A stretch of DNA of 64,000 bases. Origin: Candidatus Wallbacteria bacterium. Lineage in GTDB: Bacteria > Muiribacteriota > JAQTZZ01. The position numbers and the translations under genes are program-made. The stretch covers positions 85,252 through 149,251 of the forward strand of contig JAQTZZ010000007.1 of assembly GCA_028687545.1 (NCBI GenBank). The letters are read 5' to 3'. Each line of letters begins with the position of its first letter. Position 1 is the first letter of the stretch. The notes under the pieces were generated by a model. That model was not told the DNA's origin. It worked only from the letters and a program-made list of their open reading frames with translations, and did not search any database. Below are positions 34,196 through 44,073 of this stretch, piece after piece.

Positions 34196-34265
34196 TATGA
34201 GGTGGAAGAATTCGAATTAATGCAGGACGATTTCAGATGAGTTCACATACAGGTCGACTCTCTCA

Positions 34266-34928
34266 TTAATTGTCTTTTTTTTCATCCTTCTTTATCTTCA
34301 GCTCGAATTCGATCATCCGGTTCCAGCCATCGGACTCATCCCAGTCAAGCCGGTGGGTACCAAGCTTGAAATTTTTAGCATTGGAAGTGAGGATTTCACC
34401 AGAATAAATCAGGGTAATATGATAGAATGAACAGAAATTAACTACATCCTTATTCTTAGGCGGTGGCATTCGAGAAACCTTTAATGAATCTGAGGTCCAA
34501 GCCAAATTATAACCTGCAGCTTCGTCCTGGCCCAATAAAATCCCGCCTGCGAGACTGCGAGAATTTCCTCTGACTTCTATGTCGCAGAAAGTGGGATTTT
34601 TATTCAGTATTTTGATCTTCCCATCTTGCAGGCCGTACATTTCATTTACCAATCCTTTGGAAAATTGGCTGTTCACTTCATGAGGTTCCTTCAACCCAGC
34701 GTATAAACTCTTCATGCTCTCAACTCGCACTTCCGGGGTTGTTGAAGTAGATTCTATGTGATTGTAATAAATAACTGTGCGGAGAGTCATATCATTATTG
34801 ATTTCGAAGGTGATGTCGAACCGCTGGCATTTGTATCCATCGCAGCCGGAAAGAAAAAGTACAGAGATTATTAAAAAGCACAAAGCGATAGTTTGGCTGA
34901 TTTTTTTTGCACTACCTAATTTTTGCAT
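34266..34928 (-). CDS. Lipoprotein, unknown
   Basis: 220 residues. Signal peptide with a clear lipobox (LFLSGC, lipidated Cys near residue 29). The mature part is beta-rich, with ITFEINNDMTLRTVIYYNHI and an internal segment about a 'SLAGGILLGQDEAAGYNLAW' loop. This pattern occurs in small outer-membrane lipoproteins, but I recognise no family. There is a weak ribosome site. It lies in the minus-strand island of secreted proteins, with its own likely terminator downstream. Confidence 0.7.
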   Translation of the reverse strand: MQKLGSAKKISQTIALCFLIISVLFLSGCDGYKCQRFDITFEINNDMTLRTVIYYNHIESTSTTPEVRVESMKSLYAGLKEPHEVNSQFSKGLVNEMYGLQDGKIKILNKNPTFCDIEVRGNSRSLAGGILLGQDEAAGYNLAWTSDSLKVSRMPPPKNKDVVNFCSFYHITLIYSGEILTSNAKNFKLGTHRLDWDESDGWNRMIEFELKIKKDEKKDN

Positions 34929-34972
34929 AAGTTCATCTTCTCAAGGAAAATCCGAAAGTAACATCACCAAAC

Positions 34973-35585
34973 TCAACAACAAATAGAGTGAGCTAAAACC
35001 TTTACCCAAGCCACGACCTGGCACCATTTCAATGCGCTCTCATTGTCTGCAGAAATAGATTTTTTCTCATAACAATCCATCTGCCCGGCCATCAGGTACC
35101 ACTTCCACAGATCCGCCGTGGAGTCAGTGTACACTTCCTCGGTTGTGTTTAGAAACTGTTGCAGGTCTTGAACTTGTGAAAGGACTGCTACAGTTTTTTA
35201 ATCCCCGGAGCGCAGCGGAGAGGGACCGTCCCTTCACCAGCGGCAACGGACTGTTGTTATTTTCGGCTTTCCGAGCGTATTTTCTAATACCCATTGCAAT
35301 CATATGGAGATCCGCCTTGGCGGACGTACCGCTGTCTTTCTCGGTCATAACCATGGAATAGGATTTTTCGCCTGCCTTGGTAATGGTGAAATTTCCTGAA
35401 TTCTTGTCTGTTTCCAGCAGCCAGTTCCCGATTAGACGATCCTCGAAGATCAGGTTTTTGTCTGTGAAAAGCGGTGAAATTGATTTCGGCGGGACGCAGT
35501 CGGATAGAATGAATAGGAGAAGAATCGCAAGAAGAAAGAAAGACTCTTCAGATGGATGATAGGTTTTTTTCATTCCGCTCACCAT
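34973..35585 (-). pseudogene. Broken lipoprotein gene in two fragments
   Basis: The 5' part (35585 or 35573 to about 35300) encodes a signal peptide ending FILSDC and a body SISPLFTDKNLIFEDRLIGN, then WLLETDKNSGNFTITKAGEK, typical of a small lipocalin-like lipoprotein family usually near 200 aa. After MTEKDSG the frame reads through repeat-like DNA and ends as nonsense at 35124. In another frame, 35197 to 34973, a coding-like segment reads KTVAVLSQVQDLQQFLNTTE and goes on to LWKWYLMAGQMDCYEKK before a TGA. I infer an insertion in the middle of one gene, or two gene remnants joined. Confidence 0.6.
35203..35250. repeat. Palindromic repeat-like segment inside the broken lipoprotein gene
   Basis: Contains AGGGAC-C-GTCCCT (35221-35233) in a G/C-rich context unlike the flanks, of the style of RAYT-linked REP sequences. 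A second hairpin (AAACTGT...ACAGTTT, 35153-35196) lies next to it. Element borders are not clear. Confidence 0.35.
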
Positions 35586-35637
35586 TTATTATCAAAATTG
35601 CAGGTGGTTGTGTGTGGGGGGAGGGTACCTATCATCT

Positions 35638-36321
35638 TTACTCACCCGGCAAAGTAACGAAATACACTGCCTCCCGATTCATAAGATTGCCGGAGAAATC
35701 ACTGATACTTTTTACCGTTAATTTGAATTCCCCGGTTAATCTGTCATTACTGAGTTTTAGTGTAATTGCGTCCAAATCTGGCGAGCATGTGTATTCCAAA
35801 ATTTCAACTGGTTTACCAGACTTTTGAACCTCTAGATTTCCTTTCACTGTGTTGAAAAGAATCGGTTCATTGAAGCTGACGGTAATTTTATTATCACCGA
35901 TCGATTTTACCTCAACGATCACAGGTGCTCCACGATCATCGTCACCAAGTACGAGCAATATGTCTGATCTCTTGAACTTGCCGGGCCATTCATCTGAACC
36001 ATCAACTTTTTTTGCCGTCTTTCCGTTAGCTTTAAAAATCAGTTTGTCTCCTATGGTTGGTCCTTCTTTTGCTTCCGTTTGGGGAATATCACCATTGATC
36101 ACCATGGTGAAATGACCGGGTATGCTTGTAGCAGCTTCGCCGCATTTCATTCCGTTTTCTAGATAGGCCTCTATGGTTGTCCCTTTGGCAGCACAAACTC
36201 CATTGATAATCAATCGTCCACACAATATTCCAAACTGCTCTGTATCTGTGGGTGTCAAATCAGCAGCGGCCGCAAACGAAATGAACATTATCAAAGTTAA
36301 CAAAGAAAAAATACTTTTCAT
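35638..36321 (-). CDS. Secreted Ig-like domain protein
   Basis: 227 residues. Signal peptide (FSLLTLIMFISFAAAA). Residues about 25-115 resemble a carbohydrate-binding or dockerin-neighbour type beta domain (GRLIINGVCAAKGTTIEAYL, then TSIPGHFTMVINGD). The C-terminal part (VEVKSIGDNKITVSFNEPIL and TVKSISDFSGNLMN) is an SbsA-type Big_5 Ig fold. GGAGG precedes the ATG. It is separated by 12 nt from the giant protein gene, so is probably the last gene of that operon. Confidence 0.72.
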   Translation of the reverse strand: MKSIFSLLTLIMFISFAAAADLTPTDTEQFGILCGRLIINGVCAAKGTTIEAYLENGMKCGEAATSIPGHFTMVINGDIPQTEAKEGPTIGDKLIFKANGKTAKKVDGSDEWPGKFKRSDILLVLGDDDRGAPVIVEVKSIGDNKITVSFNEPILFNTVKGNLEVQKSGKPVEILEYTCSPDLDAITLKLSNDRLTGEFKLTVKSISDFSGNLMNREAVYFVTLPGE

Positions 36322-36333
36322 AATGCCTCCATT

Positions 36334-39300
36334 TTAATACGGTAAATCAGCAGCTTCATTACAGAAAATGTACAGCACACTGGTAGGAGTAAGATTAAAA
36401 TTGTTTGGAACAAGGTCAATTTTACTGTAGATGTTCCATCCGGAGCTTGAAATTGGTGTCCTCTCCCATATTGAGTCGACTTTCTCGAATATTGGCTTGA
36501 TAACATCCAGAATTTTGACATTCCACCAGAGATTTGGCACAGTCGTCATACCTTTTTTAAGTTTTACTACATTGGGTGGAGTAATCTTTATTCCTTTTAA
36601 GTACAAAGAACTGTTAGCCTTAATAGAAATATAGTAAATAGAAAGTGGTTCGAGAGTGGTGAGACTACTATTAACAGGGTCATTAGGGTAGTAGGTCAAG
36701 AAACTCGATCCTTTTTTACCCCAGATAAATTCTATTTTGTCTCTTATTCCAGCTACAGCAACTTCCACTGAAGGGTTATCGAGATTCATCGAAATAGATG
36801 TTCTGTTTAAGCCTGCCCTCAAATTACGGGTGAATTCCCGGCTTTCGATCCCGAGAGTACTAATGTTGAATCCTGTAATGACTTTGCCTCCACCGTCTTT
36901 AACTGCATTCGGTGAAGCTGGGGCTTCATTAATACGGAAGATAAGTGTTTCACCGGAAGACGCGCCCTCATCAGCAATTGTACTTGGATCGTCAGATGCA
37001 ACTGGTAGATATCTGTAAATTCCTGACGTATCCACAAGTTTAGCACCAACAATCTGTTGCCCTGAATCAAGTACTGTAATCAAATCACCTGCTTTTGCAT
37101 CTTCTTCAATCTTGTCGTTATTCAGGTCCACTCTAGCTGCACCAGAATATAGAGTTGGCAAGGGTTGCTGGGGAGATTCTGGAGGATATTCTGTTAATAA
37201 TATTTGAGCAAGATTCACATCGGAAGTTGAGAATGTAAACTCTTTCCGACTTGGATAGTAGTATTCCTTCTCTACCACAACAGCAAAACTGCTAGCGCTC
37301 AGACCGGTGAATTGAAAATTACCATCTGAGGAACTGAAATTTTGGATGGCTACGCCTTCCTTCCAGAGGGTAATAATGAATTCATTGCTGTTAACCGAAC
37401 CTGTAACTTTGTAATTATTGTTCGGAACGTATGTAGCAGAATGCGATTCATTTGTCCCATTGTAAACAATCGTCTGATCTGCCGGGGTTGTGTATCCATT
37501 CACAGGGGAGAAAATAACTGTTCCATTTACCTCAATCTCACAACTGGCTCCGCTGTTTCTCCAGAACGGAGTGATAGTATCAGGGCCGGAGGCTTTTCTG
37601 AAAGCCCATTGTCCTCCAATTCCTGAGGGATTAAGAGCTACAGTTAACCTTGTTATCGGCACTTGCAGACTTGAATTCACAACAGGTGAAGGCAAGCTTT
37701 CCCCCATGGTATTACCAGAGGTCACAGCATAGTAGTAAGTTATATTTTTTAAAACATCAAAATCCTTATACTCTGAGGCATTAGCATCCAATTTGACGTT
37801 AAGTGCGCTTAATTCGCTTGTAGACAAACCTTTCCATAAGCGATAACCCAAAATCTGCTGTCCTCCATTGTTAGCAGGTGGATCCCATTTAATCCTAATG
37901 CACTTTTCAGCCAGCATTGCTTCAGCAGTTATTACAGAAATCGGATCAGGTGGTCTGTAATTTCGATCAAAGCGCGCATATACATCTACCAGAGGCCCTG
38001 GTCCAGCTATATTAACTGCGCTTACAGAATATGTATATTCAACTTCATAGGTGTGATTTCCATCCGATTTGTAGGATGGTTGCGTTACAGGGCTGTTAGA
38101 TGCAGCAGCTCCATCCCGGAGGATATCATATCTAATAATTGGAGATCCTCCATCGTCATCCGGCGCTTTCCACGACATGGACACAGACATTTCAATGGTG
38201 TTTGTAGAGATAACCAGATTTTTGACCGGTCCTGGTGTCTTGATTACTTTTTTGACATCTATGACAGCCCAGTTTCCTCCTGCGCAGCGGGCATAATAAG
38301 ATCCGATTTTAACCGGAGACATGATTGAAAAAACCCAGTAACTTTCCTCGCAGTATTTTGGTGTTGGTGCAGTGCCATCAGGCAGAATCACCTCAAAAGT
38401 TGTCCCGCCGATTCCTCCTTTATTGATTTTGAGAGACAAAGTTCTACTGATATCATGAGTAATTTGAATCCTTGAATCTGAAGCAACTGTTGTGCCTACT
38501 TGCTGATCAGCGCTGTTGGTGTAGGTAACAAGACAATCTTTGAAATATGGAGGATTTTGATTGACCGGGCTGAAATGCTGATCAGTACTCCAGGTGCTCC
38601 ATTTGTTAGTGGAACCATAATATCTGATCTTCCAGCCGTAATTCTGATTCCAGTTCAGGCTCTGGCTCACCTTGTTTTCCTGCGCGGCAGAATCAAAACC
38701 ACTGTATTGGTTGGGTGAATACATATGGGTTGAGGCCGAGATCGCTTCTATTAATCCAGTGTTATACACAATCTCTTTACCCGGTTCTTTCCAGACTTTC
38801 AGCTGATATCCTTTTTGAGTTGTGAATCCGTCAGTATTCTTGAACCTGGACCACTCGAAGTAAGGTGTCATTGAGTCTACCTGAGCATAATCAGCAGGTA
38901 TCATAGAAATCGGTTGTGATATGCCGGTTGAATCCCATTGCATTACCCTGAAAAAGTTCGTTTGTAGAGCCTTAACTGTAAATGTGCCGCCATAACAGGT
39001 ACCACGATTCAATGTGTTGTATTTCATCACCCTGTAAGTTCCCGGTGGCAGCAGCATCGCTTGCCAGTAATTGTAGCTTTCCTGAATAGACTGGGCGAAG
39101 AAGGGGGGGGTGTAGGATTTGTCGAAATCTTTGACTTTGGTTAAGTAATCTTTGCACTCCTGTATCCAGGTAAGGTCTTTAACATCGATCTTGGGTATCA
39201 AATCTTCATCTAGCACAGAAGTGGGTATGTTCTGGTTGAACCAGGCATCGTCTCTGCCTATACCCGGCAGAAGATAGTATTTACTGCTGTCGCTTTCACG

Positions 39301-42300
39301 TTCAATATACATAATGTCATTAGGATTGCGGACGTATCTGTTATTTTTCAGTTCCATCACACTGCCGTCAGTTTGCACCAGCACCGAAGAAAAATTCTTC
39401 ATATTTTCAATGTCCGCAGATGGGGTTCCGGAAGTAGCGCCTGACTGGAAGAAAGTCAGTGCGGACTGCAGCACTTCACTGGCAGCTGACCTGATACTAA
39501 AGTGACTGAGATCAACCACCTTTAGAGGCACTTCAATTTCTTGAAGAGAAGCACTGGCTACTGGTACTACTGAGTCGCCAAAAAAGTCTGTAGGCTCATT
39601 TTCCACCTGGCGGAAATATGATCCTTTGCTAAGAGATTGACCAAATTTGTAAGCATTTGAATCCATTCCAGCCAGTACAAAATACTTGCTCTTCATCAGG
39701 TCGGTTTTTGTTTTTGAGTAATTGGCTGGATTCAATTCCATGATCAGATTGCTGGCGAAACTCAAGTGTTCGTCGCAGTTGCCAGCCCAAGCATCGAAAG
39801 CCCATAACACTAGATCATTAACCCAGTCCCTGAAGATAGTGCTTGCCACGTTCAAATACAGCACGTATGAAGCACTGCCGTGATTAGGAGTACCAAGCAT
39901 CATCAATCTTCCAAAGGAACTCTTTTCTAGCCACCCCTTCTGTTCAAGGCAACATCTGGAAACCAATCCGCCCAGGGAGTAAGCTAAAATGTTGATTTTT
40001 CTGTCAGGGTACTTAACATTAAGTAGAACCATAGCCTTACTGAGCAGGTCGGCTGAAGCAAGGCCGTCACCTCCATCCACCCACTGCATGTATGGATAGC
40101 TGAACTCCCAGACCTCAAAATCATTCTTGAAGGTATCATAATACTGGCTGCTCCATGCAAAATCTCCTTCAGCGCGCCCATGGACAAGAAGCAGAACATC
40201 TTTTCCAGTGTTTTCCGCCGACCAGGGCTTCAGAGTATAGAACTGCTGAAGCTTACTTTCTCTGTAACTCTGAATTTTATCGTTAAATAGCTTGACATAC
40301 TGGGTATTAGTCGTTTTGGGCCAATAATACTTGAATTTTGATGGATCGCTGGGTGTGATGATCGTGTAGTATGATGAGTCAAACTTTACGTTCCATGCTG
40401 TGATTGTTTTGTCAAAAAGGCCGCCAGTATGTGCACTGACAATAAAACGAGACATGGTAGGTCCTATGTAATCATAAAGAGTTAACTCTGAAAGGGTTAA
40501 ATCGAAAATTAGGTTGTTATCTGCATTCGGGTATACCCGCTTGTAAAGTACTGTAGCATCCCCTGTCGATATCGGCACATTATAACTGACTTCAAGATAG
40601 CTGATTTCATCAACCAGGTTTTCCTTTTCAATAATGAATCTCACAGCTACTTGCTTGGTCGGATCGCCATTTGATTCTGCTTTCAAAGCCAGACTTGGTC
40701 CACTGCTGAAACTGAGATTCCCCGTAACAATTTCCGGTGTAGTGGGATCATAGCTGACTACAAAAATTTTGCTTTGCTCATTTGTGAGTGAATAAGTGTT
40801 GCTGATCAAAGTAAATTTTCCAGGAGGTGTGGAAGTGGGAGTAATTATGCCTTCCAGTGTGCCTCCACCAATGTTTTTCACTACAATTTCCCGTCCTGTA
40901 TGTGAGGGGACACCTACAATACCAAAATCGATTGATGGCGGTGTGATCTGGGGAACTGGCCCTGCAGGTGTAACTGTCAGTTCCTGATCATAGGGCGAAT
41001 GTGAAGTGAAATCCTTACCGTTTGCTGTGAATTTGACATTGTAATAAAAGCCATCAGTTGAAAAAATTGCTGCAGTTTCTGAAGTCCAGTTAGCTGATGC
41101 AACTAACACACCATTCAACAGTTTGACTTCACCGTACTTTTTTGATCCGTGCGGGAAATCTGAGATGATAGGAACATCTTCCATTACCTGAAACTCCACT
41201 TGCGTTCCAGTAAGAACACCCTGGAATTGAGCCTTCATTTCAACTACAGTCTCTGCTGCAACTTTTAAAGGCGAACAATTCCAGTAAACAGATGTGAAAT
41301 TCCCCGCACCAGTACCAATTATTGTGCGTGATGCTTGTCCACCACCAGTAAAGTAAATTGGCTGGGAAAATGAAATATTTGAGGTCGGGGAAAATTTTAT
41401 TCCGATTTTAAATTCGTTGCCGGCTGAAATACTGTAATCCGGACTAGTAACAATAGTGAAAATATTGGTTTCAGCTTCTGGGATCGACATAACCCCTGTA
41501 CCACCGGAATTGGTAAAGCTTGCATGGCCAGAAAGGGTGCCGGTGCCGATATTTTTAACTGTAATTTCCTTGGTTGCTGATGATCCGACATTGACCAGAC
41601 CGAAATCGAGTGTAGGATCCGGCTTTACATCAATGATTGGTATTTCGATGATATATGAGGGTGATCGCTTCACATTGCCATCAATGTTAAAGTCAAAATA
41701 ATATGTGCCTCCCTTAGAAAACTTGTATGAATACACAAATGAATTTGGCAAGTTACTGGTGTTAGATACTGCAAATGGTCCATCATGTGTGTCAGGAAGG
41801 AGAAAAACATCCTCGTAAATAGTGACTGTCCCGCTTGATTGGTAGCTGTAACCTTTTGTCTCCCCGACTGCGTTCCAGGTCTGCCCGTCCCATCCCTTCG
41901 ATGGATGAGTAAAATTTGCGGCAGTAATGTACTTAGGTACAATCACAGAAATAGGAATGCTTCCATTGCCCCCATTGGAGGTAATAGTTATGGTGCCTGA
42001 ATATGATCCTGGTTCTGTTGGAGCAGTACCTGAAAGTAGTACAGTTAAAGGAGTTGTAGTAATGGAAAACGATGAACTTGCAAATGAAATGCCAAGTCCA
42101 TTAGAAGAAGAGTAAGCAATACTCCCGGTTAAAGTTCCGCCACCATCATTAGTGATCGTGAGAGTACCAGACAATTGGCTGCCTGCAGGTTTAGTGCCGA
42201 AATCAAAAGAAGGTGGCGTATATTTAAGTTTTGGGAGTGCAGTAACAGTAAGTTCGCTTACATTCTTGGAGCTTTTTGAGCAACTTGAAATATTTGCTAC

Positions 42301-42939
42301 AAGATACAATGGTAAAGTTGTAGCAGATTGTGGGGTGAAAGATGCTTGTAACAAATATTTACCACCTGTAAATACAACAGTACCATTGATTTTTCCACCA
42401 GCAGGGTCATTATGCAATTGATCAAAAACCCAGTCGTGCTCCCATATCTCAAAAAAACCGCTGGTTGAAGTAGGGATGTTTCTTACTTCCGCATAGGCAT
42501 AAACAGTTTCATTAACAACAGCACTGGTCTTGGACCAGTAAACACTGACAATTTCCGGTGGAGCAAAACCAAGACCATTAACTGAAACTGCCTGGCTGCC
42601 TGACCAAGTGTCAGATCCAGCAGTCCCGCTTGCAGAAAAAGTGATGGTCCCTTGGGAACTTATTGCTGCAGTTGGTGAAAACCGGACTGTGACATCGGCA
42701 TAATTTCCTCCACCTGAGATCGTATAGGGTGAACCTGAAATCACAGTAAAAGGCGATCCGCTGCTGGTAGCAGAACCAGATAACGATTTCGTACCAGTAT
42801 TAGTAACCCGGAATGTGCAATCTTTGGAGCTTCCAACATTGACAGTGCTGAAATCATAAGAAGGTGGGGAAACATTGAAGCCTTTTTTCTGCACCCACAA
42901 TTCACCTGCATCATTCCAGGTATCATTGCTGCATGTCAA
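36334..42939 (-). CDS. Giant surface protein, downstream ORF (ASH repeats, lipase-like domain, FN3); 3' part of a split gene
   Basis: 2201 residues, no signal peptide, and no ribosome site before its nominal TTG start. In-frame codons continue upstream to a T7 run where they would join the 369-aa ORF. Domains: four ASH/choice-of-anchor-D units (about 20-125, 235-340, 440-550, 665-770; DFSTVNVGSS-type starts), an alpha/beta hydrolase domain (about 890-1150, VLLLVHGRAEGDF and the nucleophile motif AYSLGG with Ser988, then GTPNHGS), two fibronectin III domains (about 1580-1780) and Big-like tail domains. The hydrolase resembles PGAP1/lipase enzymes. It is likely a cell-surface esterase. Confidence 0.8.
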   Translation of the reverse strand: MTCSNDTWNDAGELWVQKKGFNVSPPSYDFSTVNVGSSKDCTFRVTNTGTKSLSGSATSSGSPFTVISGSPYTISGGGNYADVTVRFSPTAAISSQGTITFSASGTAGSDTWSGSQAVSVNGLGFAPPEIVSVYWSKTSAVVNETVYAYAEVRNIPTSTSGFFEIWEHDWVFDQLHNDPAGGKINGTVVFTGGKYLLQASFTPQSATTLPLYLVANISSCSKSSKNVSELTVTALPKLKYTPPSFDFGTKPAGSQLSGTLTITNDGGGTLTGSIAYSSSNGLGISFASSSFSITTTPLTVLLSGTAPTEPGSYSGTITITSNGGNGSIPISVIVPKYITAANFTHPSKGWDGQTWNAVGETKGYSYQSSGTVTIYEDVFLLPDTHDGPFAVSNTSNLPNSFVYSYKFSKGGTYYFDFNIDGNVKRSPSYIIEIPIIDVKPDPTLDFGLVNVGSSATKEITVKNIGTGTLSGHASFTNSGGTGVMSIPEAETNIFTIVTSPDYSISAGNEFKIGIKFSPTSNISFSQPIYFTGGGQASRTIIGTGAGNFTSVYWNCSPLKVAAETVVEMKAQFQGVLTGTQVEFQVMEDVPIISDFPHGSKKYGEVKLLNGVLVASANWTSETAAIFSTDGFYYNVKFTANGKDFTSHSPYDQELTVTPAGPVPQITPPSIDFGIVGVPSHTGREIVVKNIGGGTLEGIITPTSTPPGKFTLISNTYSLTNEQSKIFVVSYDPTTPEIVTGNLSFSSGPSLALKAESNGDPTKQVAVRFIIEKENLVDEISYLEVSYNVPISTGDATVLYKRVYPNADNNLIFDLTLSELTLYDYIGPTMSRFIVSAHTGGLFDKTITAWNVKFDSSYYTIITPSDPSKFKYYWPKTTNTQYVKLFNDKIQSYRESKLQQFYTLKPWSAENTGKDVLLLVHGRAEGDFAWSSQYYDTFKNDFEVWEFSYPYMQWVDGGDGLASADLLSKAMVLLNVKYPDRKINILAYSLGGLVSRCCLEQKGWLEKSSFGRLMMLGTPNHGSASYVLYLNVASTIFRDWVNDLVLWAFDAWAGNCDEHLSFASNLIMELNPANYSKTKTDLMKSKYFVLAGMDSNAYKFGQSLSKGSYFRQVENEPTDFFGDSVVPVASASLQEIEVPLKVVDLSHFSIRSAASEVLQSALTFFQSGATSGTPSADIENMKNFSSVLVQTDGSVMELKNNRYVRNPNDIMYIERESDSSKYYLLPGIGRDDAWFNQNIPTSVLDEDLIPKIDVKDLTWIQECKDYLTKVKDFDKSYTPPFFAQSIQESYNYWQAMLLPPGTYRVMKYNTLNRGTCYGGTFTVKALQTNFFRVMQWDSTGISQPISMIPADYAQVDSMTPYFEWSRFKNTDGFTTQKGYQLKVWKEPGKEIVYNTGLIEAISASTHMYSPNQYSGFDSAAQENKVSQSLNWNQNYGWKIRYYGSTNKWSTWSTDQHFSPVNQNPPYFKDCLVTYTNSADQQVGTTVASDSRIQITHDISRTLSLKINKGGIGGTTFEVILPDGTAPTPKYCEESYWVFSIMSPVKIGSYYARCAGGNWAVIDVKKVIKTPGPVKNLVISTNTIEMSVSMSWKAPDDDGGSPIIRYDILRDGAAASNSPVTQPSYKSDGNHTYEVEYTYSVSAVNIAGPGPLVDVYARFDRNYRPPDPISVITAEAMLAEKCIRIKWDPPANNGGQQILGYRLWKGLSTSELSALNVKLDANASEYKDFDVLKNITYYYAVTSGNTMGESLPSPVVNSSLQVPITRLTVALNPSGIGGQWAFRKASGPDTITPFWRNSGASCEIEVNGTVIFSPVNGYTTPADQTIVYNGTNESHSATYVPNNNYKVTGSVNSNEFIITLWKEGVAIQNFSSSDGNFQFTGLSASSFAVVVEKEYYYPSRKEFTFSTSDVNLAQILLTEYPPESPQQPLPTLYSGAARVDLNNDKIEEDAKAGDLITVLDSGQQIVGAKLVDTSGIYRYLPVASDDPSTIADEGASSGETLIFRINEAPASPNAVKDGGGKVITGFNISTLGIESREFTRNLRAGLNRTSISMNLDNPSVEVAVAGIRDKIEFIWGKKGSSFLTYYPNDPVNSSLTTLEPLSIYYISIKANSSLYLKGIKITPPNVVKLKKGMTTVPNLWWNVKILDVIKPIFEKVDSIWERTPISSSGWNIYSKIDLVPNNFNLTPTSVLYIFCNEAADLPY

Positions 42940-44045
42940 GGTTGTGTTATCAATCGAGACTGAGCATTGCGAAAAAAAGGATCACTATCATAATATTGTG
43001 AAGTCCATTGGGCAGTTGCCGTAGTGCCAGAGAAATATGTACCTAAGGAAGCACGGTTTGTATCTGTAAAATATCCATCTGAGTATAATTGAATTGAGAC
43101 ATAAGGCGAACTCGGAATATTACTACCATTCACCGTAATGTTGACACTCTTTCCCTCGAAACATTCAGTAGGGCTGAACACAACTGATTGCAATGACCGA
43201 GTAACTCCATTGCCGTCGATCGATACGGTTACGCCACCTCCGCCAGTAAAATTAGCCTGAACACTACTGTATCCAGCACTTGTAGGTGCGAATCTAACTT
43301 TAACGGATGCACTACTACCTCCAGGTATGTTGTAAGGACTCCCACTGACAATCGAGAATGGCGAACCACCAGAAACGCTACCACTCAATGTTCCACCACC
43401 AATATTGGAGACTGTAAAGGTTTTATCCTTGTATCCTCCAACAGTCACATCTCCAAAAGAGTAAGGATTGGGAGAAACACTGGGAACAGGTGGTCGAGTA
43501 ATACTGACTTTATATCGTTTTACAAACCAATCCTGCTGATCGGTGGTGCCGGAAGAAGGATAAACATATCTATTTCCACCATTATTAATTAACAATCTAG
43601 CTTGTATGTAATAATCGCCTGCACTCGTTGGTGTAAAATTAAACTGGCTCCTCCCGCTTTCTCCATAGAACCAGCTAGCTTCGTAATAATCCAGTAGCAC
43701 ATATTGGCATGTTTTGGACGGTTGTGTTGTATCATACCTGCCCCATATCTTAGTTGGGGGATATGTTATTGTGCATGAGTCAAATCCATTATCCCAATAG
43801 TTAGATACATTAGAGGAAGAGAATGTGATTCCAGTTATGGAAATAGAAAGATATGCATTTGTGCCAGAAAATCCTGATGTGTATGCATCGACATATCCGG
43901 TAACCGTTGAACCTAACGTAAAACTGCTTGCGCCTGAAGTTGTCCCAACATTAAAAGTTGTAACATATGAGTCTAACTGATAATCAGTGGCATAAGTTGT
44001 ACTGCAGCACAACAACAATACCCATAAACCAAATTCTAATTTCAT
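42936..44045 (-). CDS. Giant surface protein, upstream ORF with signal peptide; 5' part of a split gene
   Basis: I start it at the ATG at 44045 (MKLEFGLWVLLLCCSTTYAT, a signal peptide), 5 nt after GGGGAGGA. About 369 residues. It contains an N-terminal beta domain and one ASH unit (VSPNPYSFGDVTVGGYKDKT). It then begins an Ig-like domain (VVFSPTECFEGKSVNITVNG) that is cut by a stop 36 nt after a T7 run. In the -1 frame that same domain continues as FFSQCSVSIDNTTLTCS into the 2201-aa ORF. The gene starts 28 nt after the lipoprotein gene stop and is part of its operon. Confidence 0.8.
   Translation of the reverse strand: MKLEFGLWVLLLCCSTTYATDYQLDSYVTTFNVGTTSGASSFTLGSTVTGYVDAYTSGFSGTNAYLSISITGITFSSSNVSNYWDNGFDSCTITYPPTKIWGRYDTTQPSKTCQYVLLDYYEASWFYGESGRSQFNFTPTSAGDYYIQARLLINNGGNRYVYPSSGTTDQQDWFVKRYKVSITRPPVPSVSPNPYSFGDVTVGGYKDKTFTVSNIGGGTLSGSVSGGSPFSIVSGSPYNIPGGSSASVKVRFAPTSAGYSSVQANFTGGGGVTVSIDGNGVTRSLQSVVFSPTECFEGKSVNITVNGSNIPSSPYVSIQLYSDGYFTDTNRASLGTYFSGTTATAQWTSQYYDSDPFFRNAQSRLITQP
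42972..42978 (-). other. Slippery heptamer (T TTT TTT) at the frame junction of the giant protein gene
   Basis: On the minus strand GAT CCT TTT TTT CGC is read in the upstream ORF. The seven T form an X XXY YYZ heptamer in its frame. A -1 shift, or an eighth T, gives CCT TTT TTT TCG CAA and an open frame through the 2201-aa ORF. Sequencing error, phase variation, transcriptional slippage and programmed frameshifting are all possible. Confidence 0.75.
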
Positions 44046-44073
44046 ACACATCCTCCCCACTATGAATTAATTA

